A stretch of DNA of 64,000 nt from Brucella anthropi ATCC 49188 (GCF_000017405.1 NC_009667.1:248001-312000); one strand, 5' to 3'. Numbered from the stretch's first letter, positions 15,563-24,604 are shown. Numbers and translations are program-made. The notes: a model not told the origin generated them from the letters alone.

Positions 15563-17325
15563 CACTTTCCGGCATCATTGCGTCTGTGGTGGGCGCTGGA
15601 GCGCTTGGCGCTGCCTTGCAGACAGGTCTTGCCCTGATCACGCTTGCCGCCGGTACGACGCTCGGCAGTCTGGCTATAGGTCTGGGTATTTCTTACCTGG
15701 CATCGTCGCTGTTTCGTCCAAAGCAACCAAAGCCGGAAGATGTGCAGCAGCAGGTTCGCCAGCCTACGCCGCCCCGCATTCGCCACTATGGCCGCGTGAA
15801 AACTTCCGGTGCCTGGATATTCGCCGAAACCCAGAGCGGCGGCTTCTTCAAGGTTCTTGCCTTGGGACAAGGCCCATTCGATGCCATTGAAGAATACTGG
15901 CTCGATGACCAAAAGATTGATTTGCTGCCGGATGGTTCACCGACGCCGCCGAGCAAATGGCGTGAAGGAACGACCGGCAATCCTCTCTTGCGCATCCAAT
16001 CCCGGCTGGGCGCACCAATCGAGACGGCATACGGTGAACTAACTTCAAGGTTTCCTCAATGGACGGCAGCGCACCGGGGAGACGGGATAGCATCCCTACT
16101 GGCATCACAGTATGCAGTAGGTGACGAGTATTATCTAAGCCTCTTCCCGAACGGCGTGAACACGAACTATCGCGTAGTGGCTCGCACATCTCTCGTCAAA
16201 AACCCGGTCACTGGTGCAGTCGCATGGAATGATAATGCTGCCGCAGTCATCCGAGACTACATGACGCACAAGGACGGGATGAGGCTGCCAGAAAGCCTCG
16301 TTTCAACGCCACTGGCTCAGGCTGGCTGGGTTGCCTCGTACAACCGCGCCGCTGAAGCCATTCCTATTGCTGCCGGTGGCACCGAACCGCGATATCGTCT
16401 CTGGGGTTCATACAGCCTTGATGAGCGGCCAGCCGACGTTCTGGGGCGAATGCTCGGTTGTAGCGATGGAAGGCTCGTACCAACGCCGGATGGTGGCCTT
16501 ACGCTTGATATCGGGGCATGGTCTGAGCCAACAGTCATTCTGACGGCTGACGCAATCACAGGCTTTAGTGACGTCGGTCGTGGCCGTGACGTGATGACGA
16601 CGGCTAACACGATCCGGGCGACGTTCCTCGATCCAAACCAAGATTATCAGGCATCAGACGCCGACCCATGGGCCGATGAAGCCGATGTTTCGGAACGTGG
16701 CGAAGAAGCCAGGGACGTTCAGTTCAATATGGCTCCATCGCACAGCCAAGCACGGCGACTGATGAAGCTCGAATGGTTCCGTGCAAATCCGAATTGGGTG
16801 GGGACGTTCAATACAAATTTGATGGGCCTTGCTGCATTCGGTGAGCGGCTGATACGCATTCAGTACCCGCTATTCGGCATCAACAGTGTTTTTGAAGTCC
16901 TTGATTTCAAATTCATTCTTGGTGAAGGCGGCATACTGCAAGGTGCGACCATTCAGGTTCAATCCATGCCGCAAACTGCCTACCAGTGGGATACCTCGCA
17001 GGAAGGCACAGCGCCGGTATCGGATGAAACAACGTCAGACGATGACTTGCCCATACCAGACGCGCCGGACGTGACCATTATTTCAGGCCCAGCGGCGGAA
17101 CTGAGTTTTCCGCCCACAGGCAACATCCTGCTGAACTACATGGTTCGCTGGAAGAAAACGGCTGATACCGAATGGCGTGTAGCCGGGCCGCTCGAAAACG
17201 ACGCGGAGAGCTTTGAAACGCCTACGCTTTCGGCGTTGACCGAATACGAGTTCCAATTGGCCGTTCGTACCCAGAAGGGCCGTGTAGGCGCTTACTCGGC
17301 CAGCACGATCAAAACGACGCCCTGA
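15553..17325 (+). CDS. Tail hub / host specificity protein
   Basis: 590 residues, like a short J-type or GTA gp15-like hub. The N-terminus is Gly/Ala-rich and hydrophobic (SVVGAGALGAALQTGLALIT, about 9-50), followed by QPTPPRIRHYGRVKTSGAW, a frequent opening of these proteins, and a fibronectin type III-like end (TDTEWRVAGPL, TEYEFQLAVRTQKG, about 520-585). It should form the tail-tip hub to which the tailspike attaches. Overlaps the peptidase gene by 10 bp. Confidence 0.82.
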   Translation: MPVALSGIIASVVGAGALGAALQTGLALITLAAGTTLGSLAIGLGISYLASSLFRPKQPKPEDVQQQVRQPTPPRIRHYGRVKTSGAWIFAETQSGGFFKVLALGQGPFDAIEEYWLDDQKIDLLPDGSPTPPSKWREGTTGNPLLRIQSRLGAPIETAYGELTSRFPQWTAAHRGDGIASLLASQYAVGDEYYLSLFPNGVNTNYRVVARTSLVKNPVTGAVAWNDNAAAVIRDYMTHKDGMRLPESLVSTPLAQAGWVASYNRAAEAIPIAAGGTEPRYRLWGSYSLDERPADVLGRMLGCSDGRLVPTPDGGLTLDIGAWSEPTVILTADAITGFSDVGRGRDVMTTANTIRATFLDPNQDYQASDADPWADEADVSERGEEARDVQFNMAPSHSQARRLMKLEWFRANPNWVGTFNTNLMGLAAFGERLIRIQYPLFGINSVFEVLDFKFILGEGGILQGATIQVQSMPQTAYQWDTSQEGTAPVSDETTSDDDLPIPDAPDVTIISGPAAELSFPPTGNILLNYMVRWKKTADTEWRVAGPLENDAESFETPTLSALTEYEFQLAVRTQKGRVGAYSASTIKTTP

Positions 17326-17352
17326 CCAACCTAACAACCTAAGAAATTCACA

Positions 17353-17374
17353 CCCTGCTTTGGCGGGGCGTTTT
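17353..17374 (+). terminator. Hairpin with T-run before tailspike gene
   Basis: CCCTGC-TTTG-GCGGGG forms a 6-bp stem (one G-T pair) followed by CGTTTT, 17 nt before the tailspike ATG. Shape is that of a weak intrinsic terminator; its layout matches the leaders at 4707 and 9310. Confidence 0.5.
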
Positions 17375-17390
17375 GCCATGGAGCATTCGC

Positions 17391-19469
17391 ATGACCGTTC
17401 GCACGATTGACGAGATTTTCCGTGATTTCGTTACCGATGGCGTTCCCGCGTCCGGCCCATTCAATCCGCACAAGCCGGATATCCGCGACACGTTGAAGGC
17501 TCTGACCGAGGGGGGCGATAACTTCCCGGATAACCGCGTCATTCGTCTGAATAACGCTGACGAAGGCACGGCCAATAACATCGTCGTGACGGCTTCGGTG
17601 GCCATTCCAGCGGCGGCGTATCAGGTGCTTTATATCCTGAATGTCACACAGGAAAACACGGGTCCAGTGACCGTATCAGGCGCGATCAATCGCGATCTGG
17701 TGACCAACCTGAACCAGCCAATTGAACCTAGTTACCTTGTTCCGGGAATGGCTCTGTTGTGCATTGATACGGGGACAGAACTCCGTCTACTTTCTTACGG
17801 TGCTGACGAAGCTATTCTTGCGGCAGCAGAAGCGGCGGCGGATCGGGCCGAAGAGGCAGCGGCGGCGGCAGAAGCGGCAGCAGGTGGCCTTTTGTCGAGC
17901 TTTGCTAGCCGGACCGATGTTCAAACTGCTAACATTCCAAACCTTGTGTCGTATGTCCGAACGGCGGGTTATGCGGCTTCGGCTGATGGTGGCGAAGGTT
18001 TGTATAAACGATCTTCCTCTGAACCCACTCATGCGGGAAAGGTACAGTCAGCAGACGGGGCATGGTGGGAACTAGACATGCGCAATGGCGTCAATGTTCT
18101 CCAGTTCGGCGCTAAGGGAGATGGTGTCACGGATGATTATCAAGCCATCCAGAATGCAATCAATGCGCTTTCAACGATAGGTGGCATTGTTCGTTGCCCA
18201 CGCGGGACATACAACCTTTCCGATGGCCTATCGATACTTCAGAACACTGCAAACTGGCACGACACGAAACGAGTAAGTTTCGTCGGAGATGGTGCTGGAT
18301 TGACCCGATTTTATTACACGGGTGCGGCTGCAGACAAAGCCGTGATTGATTGGAGCACTAGTAACGCCCTCGACACAGACGGAACGTATGGCAATTCGTG
18401 GGCCAGAATAGGAGGTTTCTCCGTTGAGCCGCGCAGCGCGGCCAATTATGGGGTCCGGATCACCGCAAAGTCTTGGTTCGAAGCTGACGATATTAAAATT
18501 CTAGGAGCTGTGGAGAAAAATTTCTGGTTCTGGTCAACCGTCTCATGGTCTGGTCGGTCACTGAGGTCATATGGTTCAAAGATCGGTATGCATGCGGAAT
18601 TGAGCGATGCTCCGCTTGCCTACAGCGTGCCGAATAATATCACATTGATTGACTGCACCCTCGGGAATGCGACCGTCTGGGGAATGTATGCCCGTAATTG
18701 TGGTCCGATCAATCTCGTTGGCGGATCAGTGGAAGGATGCGGCGCACAAGGTGTCGATGCTTCTGGCGGTATCTATATTATCCGTAACGACCTCGGCATC
18801 GGCGTTGAAGCAGTTGCGATGAATATCCACGGTACGTACTTTGAGCATAATGCCGGTGGCGCAGATATATACGTTTCTCAGCAATCAAACACGTATCCGG
18901 TTGTCGTCAATGATGTTGGCGCTAACTTCAACCGTGTGGATAGCGCAAAGTACACTACGAATAATATCCGTATCGAGGTGCTTGGTACATCATACGGTCG
19001 TATCAATGTAATGGGTGGTGGCTTCAACTATGGCGGTTCATACGCTCCGAATGCGAGCCGTCGCTGCTTGGCTATTACAGGAAACACGGGCAACGTTGGG
19101 AACTCGATCAACTACGATAAAGCAACGGTTTTCCGTTCGGCTACTGACGGCCCTTCCGACTTGAACGGCAATTGGGATATTCCGCAAGCACGGGTATTCG
19201 CGGCATGTCGCGTCAACGACACTGGCGCTATTGTGCGAAAGCACAACGTCGCCTCAGTGACGAAAGGTACAGCCGGTTCCGGGCGGTACACCATCAACTT
19301 TAACTACCCGGCATCTTCCGGATCACCACAAGTTGTTGGCGCAGTCGTCGGGGGAGCCGGTTCGGTTGCAGTTGTTGCAGAAGCAGCGGCATCAGTAACT
19401 ATCGAGGTGCGAAACGCAACCGGAACGGTCACCGATCAATCATTTAGCGTTGCAGTTTATGACGCCTGA
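17391..19469 (+). CDS. Tailspike with pectate-lyase-fold domain
   Basis: 692 residues from ATG 17391 (GGAG at 17380-17383; a TTG at 17373 is unlikely). Regions: a virion-anchoring N-terminus to about 130, an Ala/Glu-rich helix (AAAEAAADRAEEAAAAAEAA), and from about residue 235 a Pectate_lyase_3-type beta helix with NVLQFGAKGDGVTDDYQAIQ and CPRGTYNLSDG. A small C-terminal beta domain follows. Such proteins bind and often degrade surface polysaccharide, so this is the likely host-range determinant. Only 7 bp separate it from the convergent gene. Confidence 0.85.
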   Translation: MTVRTIDEIFRDFVTDGVPASGPFNPHKPDIRDTLKALTEGGDNFPDNRVIRLNNADEGTANNIVVTASVAIPAAAYQVLYILNVTQENTGPVTVSGAINRDLVTNLNQPIEPSYLVPGMALLCIDTGTELRLLSYGADEAILAAAEAAADRAEEAAAAAEAAAGGLLSSFASRTDVQTANIPNLVSYVRTAGYAASADGGEGLYKRSSSEPTHAGKVQSADGAWWELDMRNGVNVLQFGAKGDGVTDDYQAIQNAINALSTIGGIVRCPRGTYNLSDGLSILQNTANWHDTKRVSFVGDGAGLTRFYYTGAAADKAVIDWSTSNALDTDGTYGNSWARIGGFSVEPRSAANYGVRITAKSWFEADDIKILGAVEKNFWFWSTVSWSGRSLRSYGSKIGMHAELSDAPLAYSVPNNITLIDCTLGNATVWGMYARNCGPINLVGGSVEGCGAQGVDASGGIYIIRNDLGIGVEAVAMNIHGTYFEHNAGGADIYVSQQSNTYPVVVNDVGANFNRVDSAKYTTNNIRIEVLGTSYGRINVMGGGFNYGGSYAPNASRRCLAITGNTGNVGNSINYDKATVFRSATDGPSDLNGNWDIPQARVFAACRVNDTGAIVRKHNVASVTKGTAGSGRYTINFNYPASSGSPQVVGAVVGGAGSVAVVAEAAASVTIEVRNATGTVTDQSFSVAVYDA

Positions 19470-19476
19470 TAGAAAC

Positions 19477-19758
19477 TTACGCGATTTTCGGAGTTACAAC
19501 ACCTGGGCGGCGAATAGACAAGTTCAGTTCGCCGTTCTCACTGTCAACATCATTTCCATCGACGACGCCAAGCACGACGAATTTTGCTGGCTTTGGTGAA
19601 TGCCGCGACCATGTGAACGGATACTGTTGTGACGCCAGCAGGCCGCTAGCGCTGATGTCTGCTTCTTCTACGTCATTCTCCGGGTCCAGTTCACGGAACA
19701 CGTAAAATGCAACTGTTGCGACAATCGCGCCGAGGATAAAAGCAAAAACCAACAGCAT
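19477..19758 (-). CDS. Small membrane protein of surface-modification cassette
   Basis: 93 residues starting MLLVFAFILGAIVATVAFYV, a single N-terminal membrane segment, then an acidic exposed part. The ATG at 19758 overlaps the stop of the glycosyltransferase gene (TAATG), so I prefer it over a start about 22 codons upstream. Coupling suggests a partner of the glycosyltransferase, perhaps an inhibitor or anchor of polysaccharide synthesis as in some seroconverting phages; this is inference. Confidence 0.65.
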   Translation of the reverse strand: MLLVFAFILGAIVATVAFYVFRELDPENDVEEADISASGLLASQQYPFTWSRHSPKPAKFVVLGVVDGNDVDSENGELNLSIRRPGVVTPKIA

Positions 19759-21734
19759 TATCTTTCCGCCTTCAAAATGCGTCGTGCCAAGCGACCGCTG
19801 AACCTTACTGGTTTGGTTAGCCACCAGCTTTTTGATCGATAAACTTGTTGCAGTTTAGCACGATAATAGTCTCTTTCGTCAACAATTGACGGGTTGTGGT
19901 GGTCCTGTGCGGGCAACAAATGCACCGGCATTTCGCTGGACTGCACCAAGGAAAGCTGATCAATGAAACTCGATACTGCCGCTTCCAGAGAAACCTTATC
20001 TCTTAGGCCCGGTGCCGATGTTCGGATGCCGTCACGGCCTTCCAGAAGTGACTTATAGAACAGAATACCGGGGAACTCATGCGGAAGAACAATGGCATTC
20101 TTGCCGTCCTCAATGATACCAGTAAGGCCCATCTCTTGAGCAACGATAGGAATGCAGCCTGAAAATGCGGCCTCAAGTGGAAGTAGACCAAGGCCCTCCA
20201 TGTGGCTTGTATCAAGGTAATACGACACTTGGCTGAATAGTTTTGCCAACTGCGCCGATGTCAGATTGCCATGACATTTGGCTTTATCCATAATGTCCCA
20301 TCCCTCGGTTTCCCCGAAAAGATGGATTTCAAAACCAGCCTTCTGTGCCATTGCGAGGTTTGCGCAAAGCCGACCAGTGCCTTTTAGGTCGGCTTCGCGA
20401 ATACATGCAGCTAACGCTTTCGGGCTCCGCTTTGCACGTTCAGATGCATAGAAAGCGAGTTTCGAGGGACCAAGTGGTATCTTGATAGCCTGAGCGCCCA
20501 TAGCTTCGACATATTGCGCAAGGTATTCAGAGACAGCAACATTAACGTCATATGAATTGTACCGCTTCAGCATGGCGACCGCGTGTACGCCATTGGCGAA
20601 AGCGGCCTCCGGACCTTGAACAAAACAGGCCAGTTTTGAGCCATAGTGCGAAGCAAGAGCTTGGGCGTGATCATGCGAATTGTAGCTTGTCGCAAAGACA
20701 TACTTCACGCTGGCAATCTGGTTGATCAGGTCTTGCTTGTCCATGAACGGGACATTTTGCAAATGTGTATGTGCGTACATCAGATCGCACTTACCGAACG
20801 TATAGACTGCTGCAGGAATGCCACGTTGATTTAATTCGTCAACGAAGTTCATTACAACAGATATGCCGCCGCTATTTGCATGGACGGCTGGCAATACGAA
20901 AAGAACTTCGAGCTTTCGGGTAAATATGTATCGATGTTGGACGGTTCGCGGGATAGCATGGCGGTTTGACAGGCTAAGATCGGCCTGAGTTTTAACCATC
21001 TGAAGGTATTGCTTGCGCCACCTTCTGTAGAAGGTTTTCTGATTGGTATCATTGATCTGTTTTAGATCATTGTCGATGCTGAAGCTTGGGCTGTGGTTGC
21101 TGTGGAACACAAACAGATTATCGATAACAATGTTTCGATATCCTCTTTTCAAACTACGGAAATGAAGATCGGTGTCTTCCCAGTAGCCGTTGCCATAGAT
21201 GGGGTCGAGCAATTCGGCATCATTGAAAAACGCGCGTCGAATGCAAAGGAAAAAGCCAACGACTGGCGAACAATTCGGGTAAACCGGGGGGATTGTAGAA
21301 ATTGCTCGATCAACATCAATCCAGTGCTGACCCGGAGCTGGCTTCAATACCAAGTTCGTTGCGTTCGTCGTCAGGGGGCAGGCAAGACCAATAGTCGGGT
21401 CACTTTCAAATGCAGCAAGAACCCGCTCAGCCCAACCAGCAGGCAGGATCGTATCCGAGTTGAGCAGTACAACGACATCACCTGTCGCCCGTTTGAATAG
21501 ATCGTTGACGTTTCCTAGGAAACCGAGGTTCTTTTCACGCTTGATGTGATGGAAAAGTTCATCCCCTTCAGTCAGATCATCAATTAAGGCGGTAGTCATA
21601 GCATCGGAATTATCATTCCCGATTACGATCTGATCAACAAAAGAGCGATTGGTATTGTCGCGGAGTGACTTAAGCAGAAAATCTACTGCCTTCGGCGCAT
21701 TATAAACAGGTATCAAAACAGTGATTTTCGACAT
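19758..21734 (-). CDS. Two-domain glycosyltransferase (GT2 + GT4-like)
   Basis: 658 residues. The first about 230 are a GT-A domain of family 2 (ITVLIPVYNAPKAVDFLLKS, VVLLNSDTILPAGW, and a later GNGYWEDTDLHFR). After a linker, residues about 275-610 resemble a GT-B family 4 domain with EGLGLLPLEAAFSG, the E-x7-E nucleotide-sugar motif. Cytoplasmic; probably builds or modifies O-antigen or capsule. It sits on the opposite strand to the tail and lysis genes with a methyltransferase upstream, pointing to lysogenic conversion. Confidence 0.85.
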   Translation of the reverse strand: MSKITVLIPVYNAPKAVDFLLKSLRDNTNRSFVDQIVIGNDNSDAMTTALIDDLTEGDELFHHIKREKNLGFLGNVNDLFKRATGDVVVLLNSDTILPAGWAERVLAAFESDPTIGLACPLTTNATNLVLKPAPGQHWIDVDRAISTIPPVYPNCSPVVGFFLCIRRAFFNDAELLDPIYGNGYWEDTDLHFRSLKRGYRNIVIDNLFVFHSNHSPSFSIDNDLKQINDTNQKTFYRRWRKQYLQMVKTQADLSLSNRHAIPRTVQHRYIFTRKLEVLFVLPAVHANSGGISVVMNFVDELNQRGIPAAVYTFGKCDLMYAHTHLQNVPFMDKQDLINQIASVKYVFATSYNSHDHAQALASHYGSKLACFVQGPEAAFANGVHAVAMLKRYNSYDVNVAVSEYLAQYVEAMGAQAIKIPLGPSKLAFYASERAKRSPKALAACIREADLKGTGRLCANLAMAQKAGFEIHLFGETEGWDIMDKAKCHGNLTSAQLAKLFSQVSYYLDTSHMEGLGLLPLEAAFSGCIPIVAQEMGLTGIIEDGKNAIVLPHEFPGILFYKSLLEGRDGIRTSAPGLRDKVSLEAAVSSFIDQLSLVQSSEMPVHLLPAQDHHNPSIVDERDYYRAKLQQVYRSKSWWLTKPVRFSGRLARRILKAER

Positions 21735-21819
21735 TGGCCTACGTTCAAACGGTTAAAATCGCTATGGGTTCTAAGGCGGCTGTGTCTTTCGGTCAATTAT
21801 CGTTCTGTGAAATATTATG

Positions 21820-22644
21820 TCAGAAATCACCGAGGAACTCACCGGCTTCGTGAAGTTCGTGACCCGACCGTATTTTGTCGGGGTTTGGCAGCTGAAACGG
21901 CTCAAATGTACCGTGTTTTCTCAGTACAACATCAAACGACAGCCGAAAGTCATAAGTTGCGATATGTTCCAGAGTGCATTTCGATTGCCAGTAGTCGCGA
22001 TAAAGCTGTTGAAGAAAATTGGGGGTAGGGTTCCACTTGTGACTGAACTTGCCCTTGTCCTTCCTGCTATCCCATGTATAGCGCCAGTCAGGAACAACAA
22101 TACCGATGCCGCCACCCGGTTTAATGACATCAAGCCAGTGATTTACCGTTTCTACGGGATTGGCGACATGCTCAAGCATGTGCAGTGCAACGATGTAATC
22201 AACGGAGTTCGGCTTAAATGGGAGATCGTCTGAAAGTGAAAGGAGTGCCGTTGCAGTCAGGGCAGCATGTTCGCCAGCCCCTGTTCCGTAGTGGTTGGTC
22301 CGCATGATATCTACAGGTAGCAGGTAGGGCGAGATTAATCTTGCTCCGCATCCAATGTTCAGCCCAACGAGTTGATCAAGCCCGTAACCCTTCGGGGCGG
22401 CGCGAAGTGCCCCTTCTTCCTCCGCCTTCATTACTTCAGCAACTTCGTCGCCAATATAGAGAACCATAGTCCCAGTCTTTAGCGCGAAATATTCACGCTG
22501 CTTCCGAGAAAATGACTGCAATAATTCGATGTTGTCAGTGATGACAGGCTTCATTCGTCTATGGACATCCTTCAACAAACGATCAGGTATTTCGTCCACA
22601 TTCGAATGAAAAAAAGTACGTAATCTCCCAGTAAGGTCGAGCAT
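21820..22644 (-). CDS. SAM-dependent methyltransferase
   Basis: 274 residues from the ATG at 22644, which has GGAGGGG just upstream; a start 19 codons earlier is possible but lacks a ribosome site. Class I motifs: LVGLNIGCGARLISPY (SAM-binding Gly loop), VDYIVALHMLEHVANP (motif II/post I) and KPGGGIGIVVPDWRY. This pattern occurs in methyltransferases of polysaccharide gene clusters. It lies 85 bp upstream of the glycosyltransferase and likely methylates the sugar chain the latter makes. Confidence 0.82.
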   Translation of the reverse strand: MLDLTGRLRTFFHSNVDEIPDRLLKDVHRRMKPVITDNIELLQSFSRKQREYFALKTGTMVLYIGDEVAEVMKAEEEGALRAAPKGYGLDQLVGLNIGCGARLISPYLLPVDIMRTNHYGTGAGEHAALTATALLSLSDDLPFKPNSVDYIVALHMLEHVANPVETVNHWLDVIKPGGGIGIVVPDWRYTWDSRKDKGKFSHKWNPTPNFLQQLYRDYWQSKCTLEHIATYDFRLSFDVVLRKHGTFEPFQLPNPDKIRSGHELHEAGEFLGDF

Positions 22645-22684
22645 ATCCCCTCCATGCTCTTGAAATCGATTGGATCGATTATTT

Positions 22685-22700
22685 GGTGACCATTTGGTCA
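22685..22700. promoter_or_regulatory. Inverted repeat upstream of surface-modification cassette
   Basis: GTGACC-ATTT-GGTCAC is a perfect 6-bp inverted repeat about 45 bp upstream of the methyltransferase start, beside the imperfect repeat AATCGATTGGATCGATT. It is well placed for a repressor or activator of the reverse-strand cassette. No regulator is identified. Confidence 0.35.
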
Positions 22701-22744
22701 CAGCCGCTGGGGTAAATCAACTGCTCTTAAATACCACCACTTTG

Positions 22745-22770
22745 GCCGCCGAGTGAGGCGGCTTTTTCTT
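22745..22770 (+). terminator. Rho-independent terminator before lysis genes
   Basis: GCCGCC-GAGTGA-GGCGGC followed by TTTTTCTTT. It stands 25 nt before the endolysin start and on the far side of the cassette promoter. Lysis genes would need read-through or antitermination to be served by a forward late transcript. Confidence 0.65.
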
Positions 22771-22794
22771 TGCCGAAAGGAAATCACCTTGGAT

Positions 22795-23514
22795 ATGCAC
22801 CTTGGCGATACCCGCCTCTTGATTGAGGCAGGTCGAAAGCATGGCCTATTGCGCAATCAGATGGCCTACGTTCTCGCGACCGCCTATCACGAGACGGCGC
22901 ATACGATGAAACCGATCATCGAAAAGGGCGGCGAAAAGTATCTTCGGTCAAAGAAGTACTGGCCATTCTTCGGGCGCGGTTACGTGCAAATCACCTGGCG
23001 CGATAACTACGAACGGGCTGGGAAAATCCTTGGCGTCGATTTCATCCGAAGCCCGGAACTGTTGCTGAAACCGGAATATGCGGCACCGATCATCATTGCT
23101 GGAATGGTCGAGGGCTGGTTCACCGGCAAGAAGCTTTCAGATTACATCACCTTGCAGAAGTCCGACTTCAAGAACGCTCGCCGGATCGTCAACGGTACGG
23201 ACAAGGCCGAACTGATCGCCGGATATGCGAGGGACTATGACAAGGCGCTGCTGGCCGAAGGCTATGGGGTCGAGCAGGTCGTTACCGCTCCGGCTGCGGA
23301 AGTGGTTCCCGTGCCAGTCGAGGAAAAGCCAATCTCGAAATCCTCCCGTTTCTGGACTTGGTTCGGATCGGGCGGTGGCGCTGCGGTGATGCCGTTTGTC
23401 GATTGGAAGGTGCAGATGGTCATCGTGGCTGCGATCATCCTCATTGCGGGATATGCAATCTTCACCATGCCACAGGCGAGGGCCAAGCTTGAAAAGCTGG
23501 TTGATGCGATATGA
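22795..23514 (+). CDS. Endolysin, GH19 lysozyme/chitinase-like, with membrane tail
   Basis: 239 residues. The catalytic helix NQMAYVLATAYHETAHTMKP carries the likely acid Glu33, followed by WPFFGRGYVQITWRDNYERA, the substrate loop typical of GH19-like phage lysozymes. Residues about 205-225 (MVIVAAIILIAGYAIFTM) form a C-terminal membrane segment, which is less common and implies membrane-tethered release. TTG 22789 is closer to AAGGAA and may be the true start. Cleaves peptidoglycan at lysis. Confidence 0.85.
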   Translation: MHLGDTRLLIEAGRKHGLLRNQMAYVLATAYHETAHTMKPIIEKGGEKYLRSKKYWPFFGRGYVQITWRDNYERAGKILGVDFIRSPELLLKPEYAAPIIIAGMVEGWFTGKKLSDYITLQKSDFKNARRIVNGTDKAELIAGYARDYDKALLAEGYGVEQVVTAPAAEVVPVPVEEKPISKSSRFWTWFGSGGGAAVMPFVDWKVQMVIVAAIILIAGYAIFTMPQARAKLEKLVDAI

Positions 23515-23765
23515 CCGCGGTATGGGCGCTCATCCCAACATGGCTGAAATACTCGCTCGCTGGCCTCGCTGCTGCCGCCCTTATAGCTGGCGGTAGCTAT
23601 CTCGCCGGAAAGCTATCAGGCAGGACCAGCATCGAAACCAAGATCGAAAGGCAGAACAATGAAGCCACAGGCAAAGCTCTGGACGCTGCTCGCTCTTATG
23701 ATGAGTGCATTGACGCTGGCGGGGTGTGGACATTCAGGACCGGCAAATGTGAGCGGCGTCCGTAA
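23511..23765 (+). CDS. Inner-membrane spanin (Rz-like)
   Basis: 84 residues with an N-terminal membrane helix (WLKYSLAGLAAAALIAGGSY) and a periplasmic helical part ending in a Cys pair. Overlaps the endolysin by 4 bp and contains the start of the lipoprotein gene in another frame. This nesting is the hallmark of Rz/Rz1 spanin pairs, which disrupt the outer membrane in the last lysis step. Shorter than classical Rz. Confidence 0.75.
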   Translation: MTAVWALIPTWLKYSLAGLAAAALIAGGSYLAGKLSGRTSIETKIERQNNEATGKALDAARSYDECIDAGGVWTFRTGKCERRP

Positions 23766-23901
23766 TGTTCTCGGAACCGATCTGCTGGGCGCTCGCGGGG
23801 CAACCGAGGCAGACCAACGAAAGATCGACCGCACCATAGTGCGCGGCTGTGCTGGCGGCGTCTGGTCGAAAGACGAGTGTGCTATTCACGACAAGAAGTA
23901 A
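23659..23901 (+). CDS. Outer-membrane spanin lipoprotein (Rz1-like)
   Basis: 80 residues; signal peptide with lipobox LTLAGC (acylated Cys at about position 23). It starts inside the Rz-like gene in a different frame and runs beyond its end, an overlapping rather than fully nested arrangement. The mature part is hydrophilic. Expected to span from outer membrane to the Rz partner. Confidence 0.75.
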   Translation: MKPQAKLWTLLALMMSALTLAGCGHSGPANVSGVRNVLGTDLLGARGATEADQRKIDRTIVRGCAGGVWSKDECAIHDKK

Positions 23902-23918
23902 TAGGGGCAACCGGGCGG

Positions 23919-24236
23919 ATGGATGCAACGAACATGCCGGACACTGAAAACGATCTTCGCTCACGTGTGGTCAATCTGGAGCATACGGCTGCCGCCAACG
24001 TCCAGAGGCTCACGTCAATCGAAAGCCGTCTCGTGAAGTACGATATCGATGATGCGCGCAAGGATGAGCAGATGAAGACCATTCAGAACCAGATAACGTC
24101 ACTCGACAAAAAGTTTGACGATAAGGTGAATGGTATCGCTAGCTCTCTGAAGTCGATCAACATGTATATCATCGGCGGGATTATCGCCGGGATCATCGGC
24201 TTTATGCTGAAGGGCGGCTTTCACATACCGGGGTGA
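23919..24236 (+). CDS. Holin-like / XhlA-type membrane protein
   Basis: 105 residues from ATG 23919 (ATG 23934 also possible). An N-terminal coiled-coil (LRSRVVNLEHTAAANVQRL ... IQNQITSLDKKFDDKV) leads to a C-terminal membrane helix (MYIIGGIIAGIIGFML). This layout matches hemolysin XhlA and similar phage lysis proteins. In a lysis cassette it is the best holin or pinholin candidate, though location is the main argument. Confidence 0.65.
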   Translation: MDATNMPDTENDLRSRVVNLEHTAAANVQRLTSIESRLVKYDIDDARKDEQMKTIQNQITSLDKKFDDKVNGIASSLKSINMYIIGGIIAGIIGFMLKGGFHIPG

Positions 24237-24431
24237 TCACTCATCCGGTGCCGTTCCCGTTTCGCCCTGATGAATAGCGATGGCTGCCTCAACCATGGCC
24301 GTTGCTGCGTCAGTCCGGTCCCAGCCCGCGGCCTCGGCAGCGTCCAACGCTTCGACAAGCATCGCGGCAATCATTTCCTGCAAATCCATATCCCGGTCAG
24401 GATAGTCGCCTTCACGCTTCGGATTGATCAT
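24237..24431 (-). CDS. Hypothetical small acidic protein at prophage end
   Basis: 64 residues (MINPKREGDYPDRDMDLQEM ...), acidic and Ala-rich helical. A clear GGAGG lies 6 nt before the ATG, so translation is credible. Convergent with the holin-like gene, with the two ends abutting. No known family; probably a lysogen-expressed accessory gene next to the attachment site. Confidence 0.6.
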   Translation of the reverse strand: MINPKREGDYPDRDMDLQEMIAAMLVEALDAAEAAGWDRTDAATAMVEAAIAIHQGETGTAPDE

Positions 24432-24604
24432 GGCATCCTCCGTTTGATATGGAGAATAGCGCTCTGATTTGCGGCGTCCAGATAGATCGGAACAAATCAG
24501 ACACGCGGACCGAATGCGGACCGTTTAATCAGTCCGAAGCCGGACAGACGGTGAACACTCGATATGCGTCACACCAGAAACCTTGCGTTTCATCGAAGCA
24601 TCCG

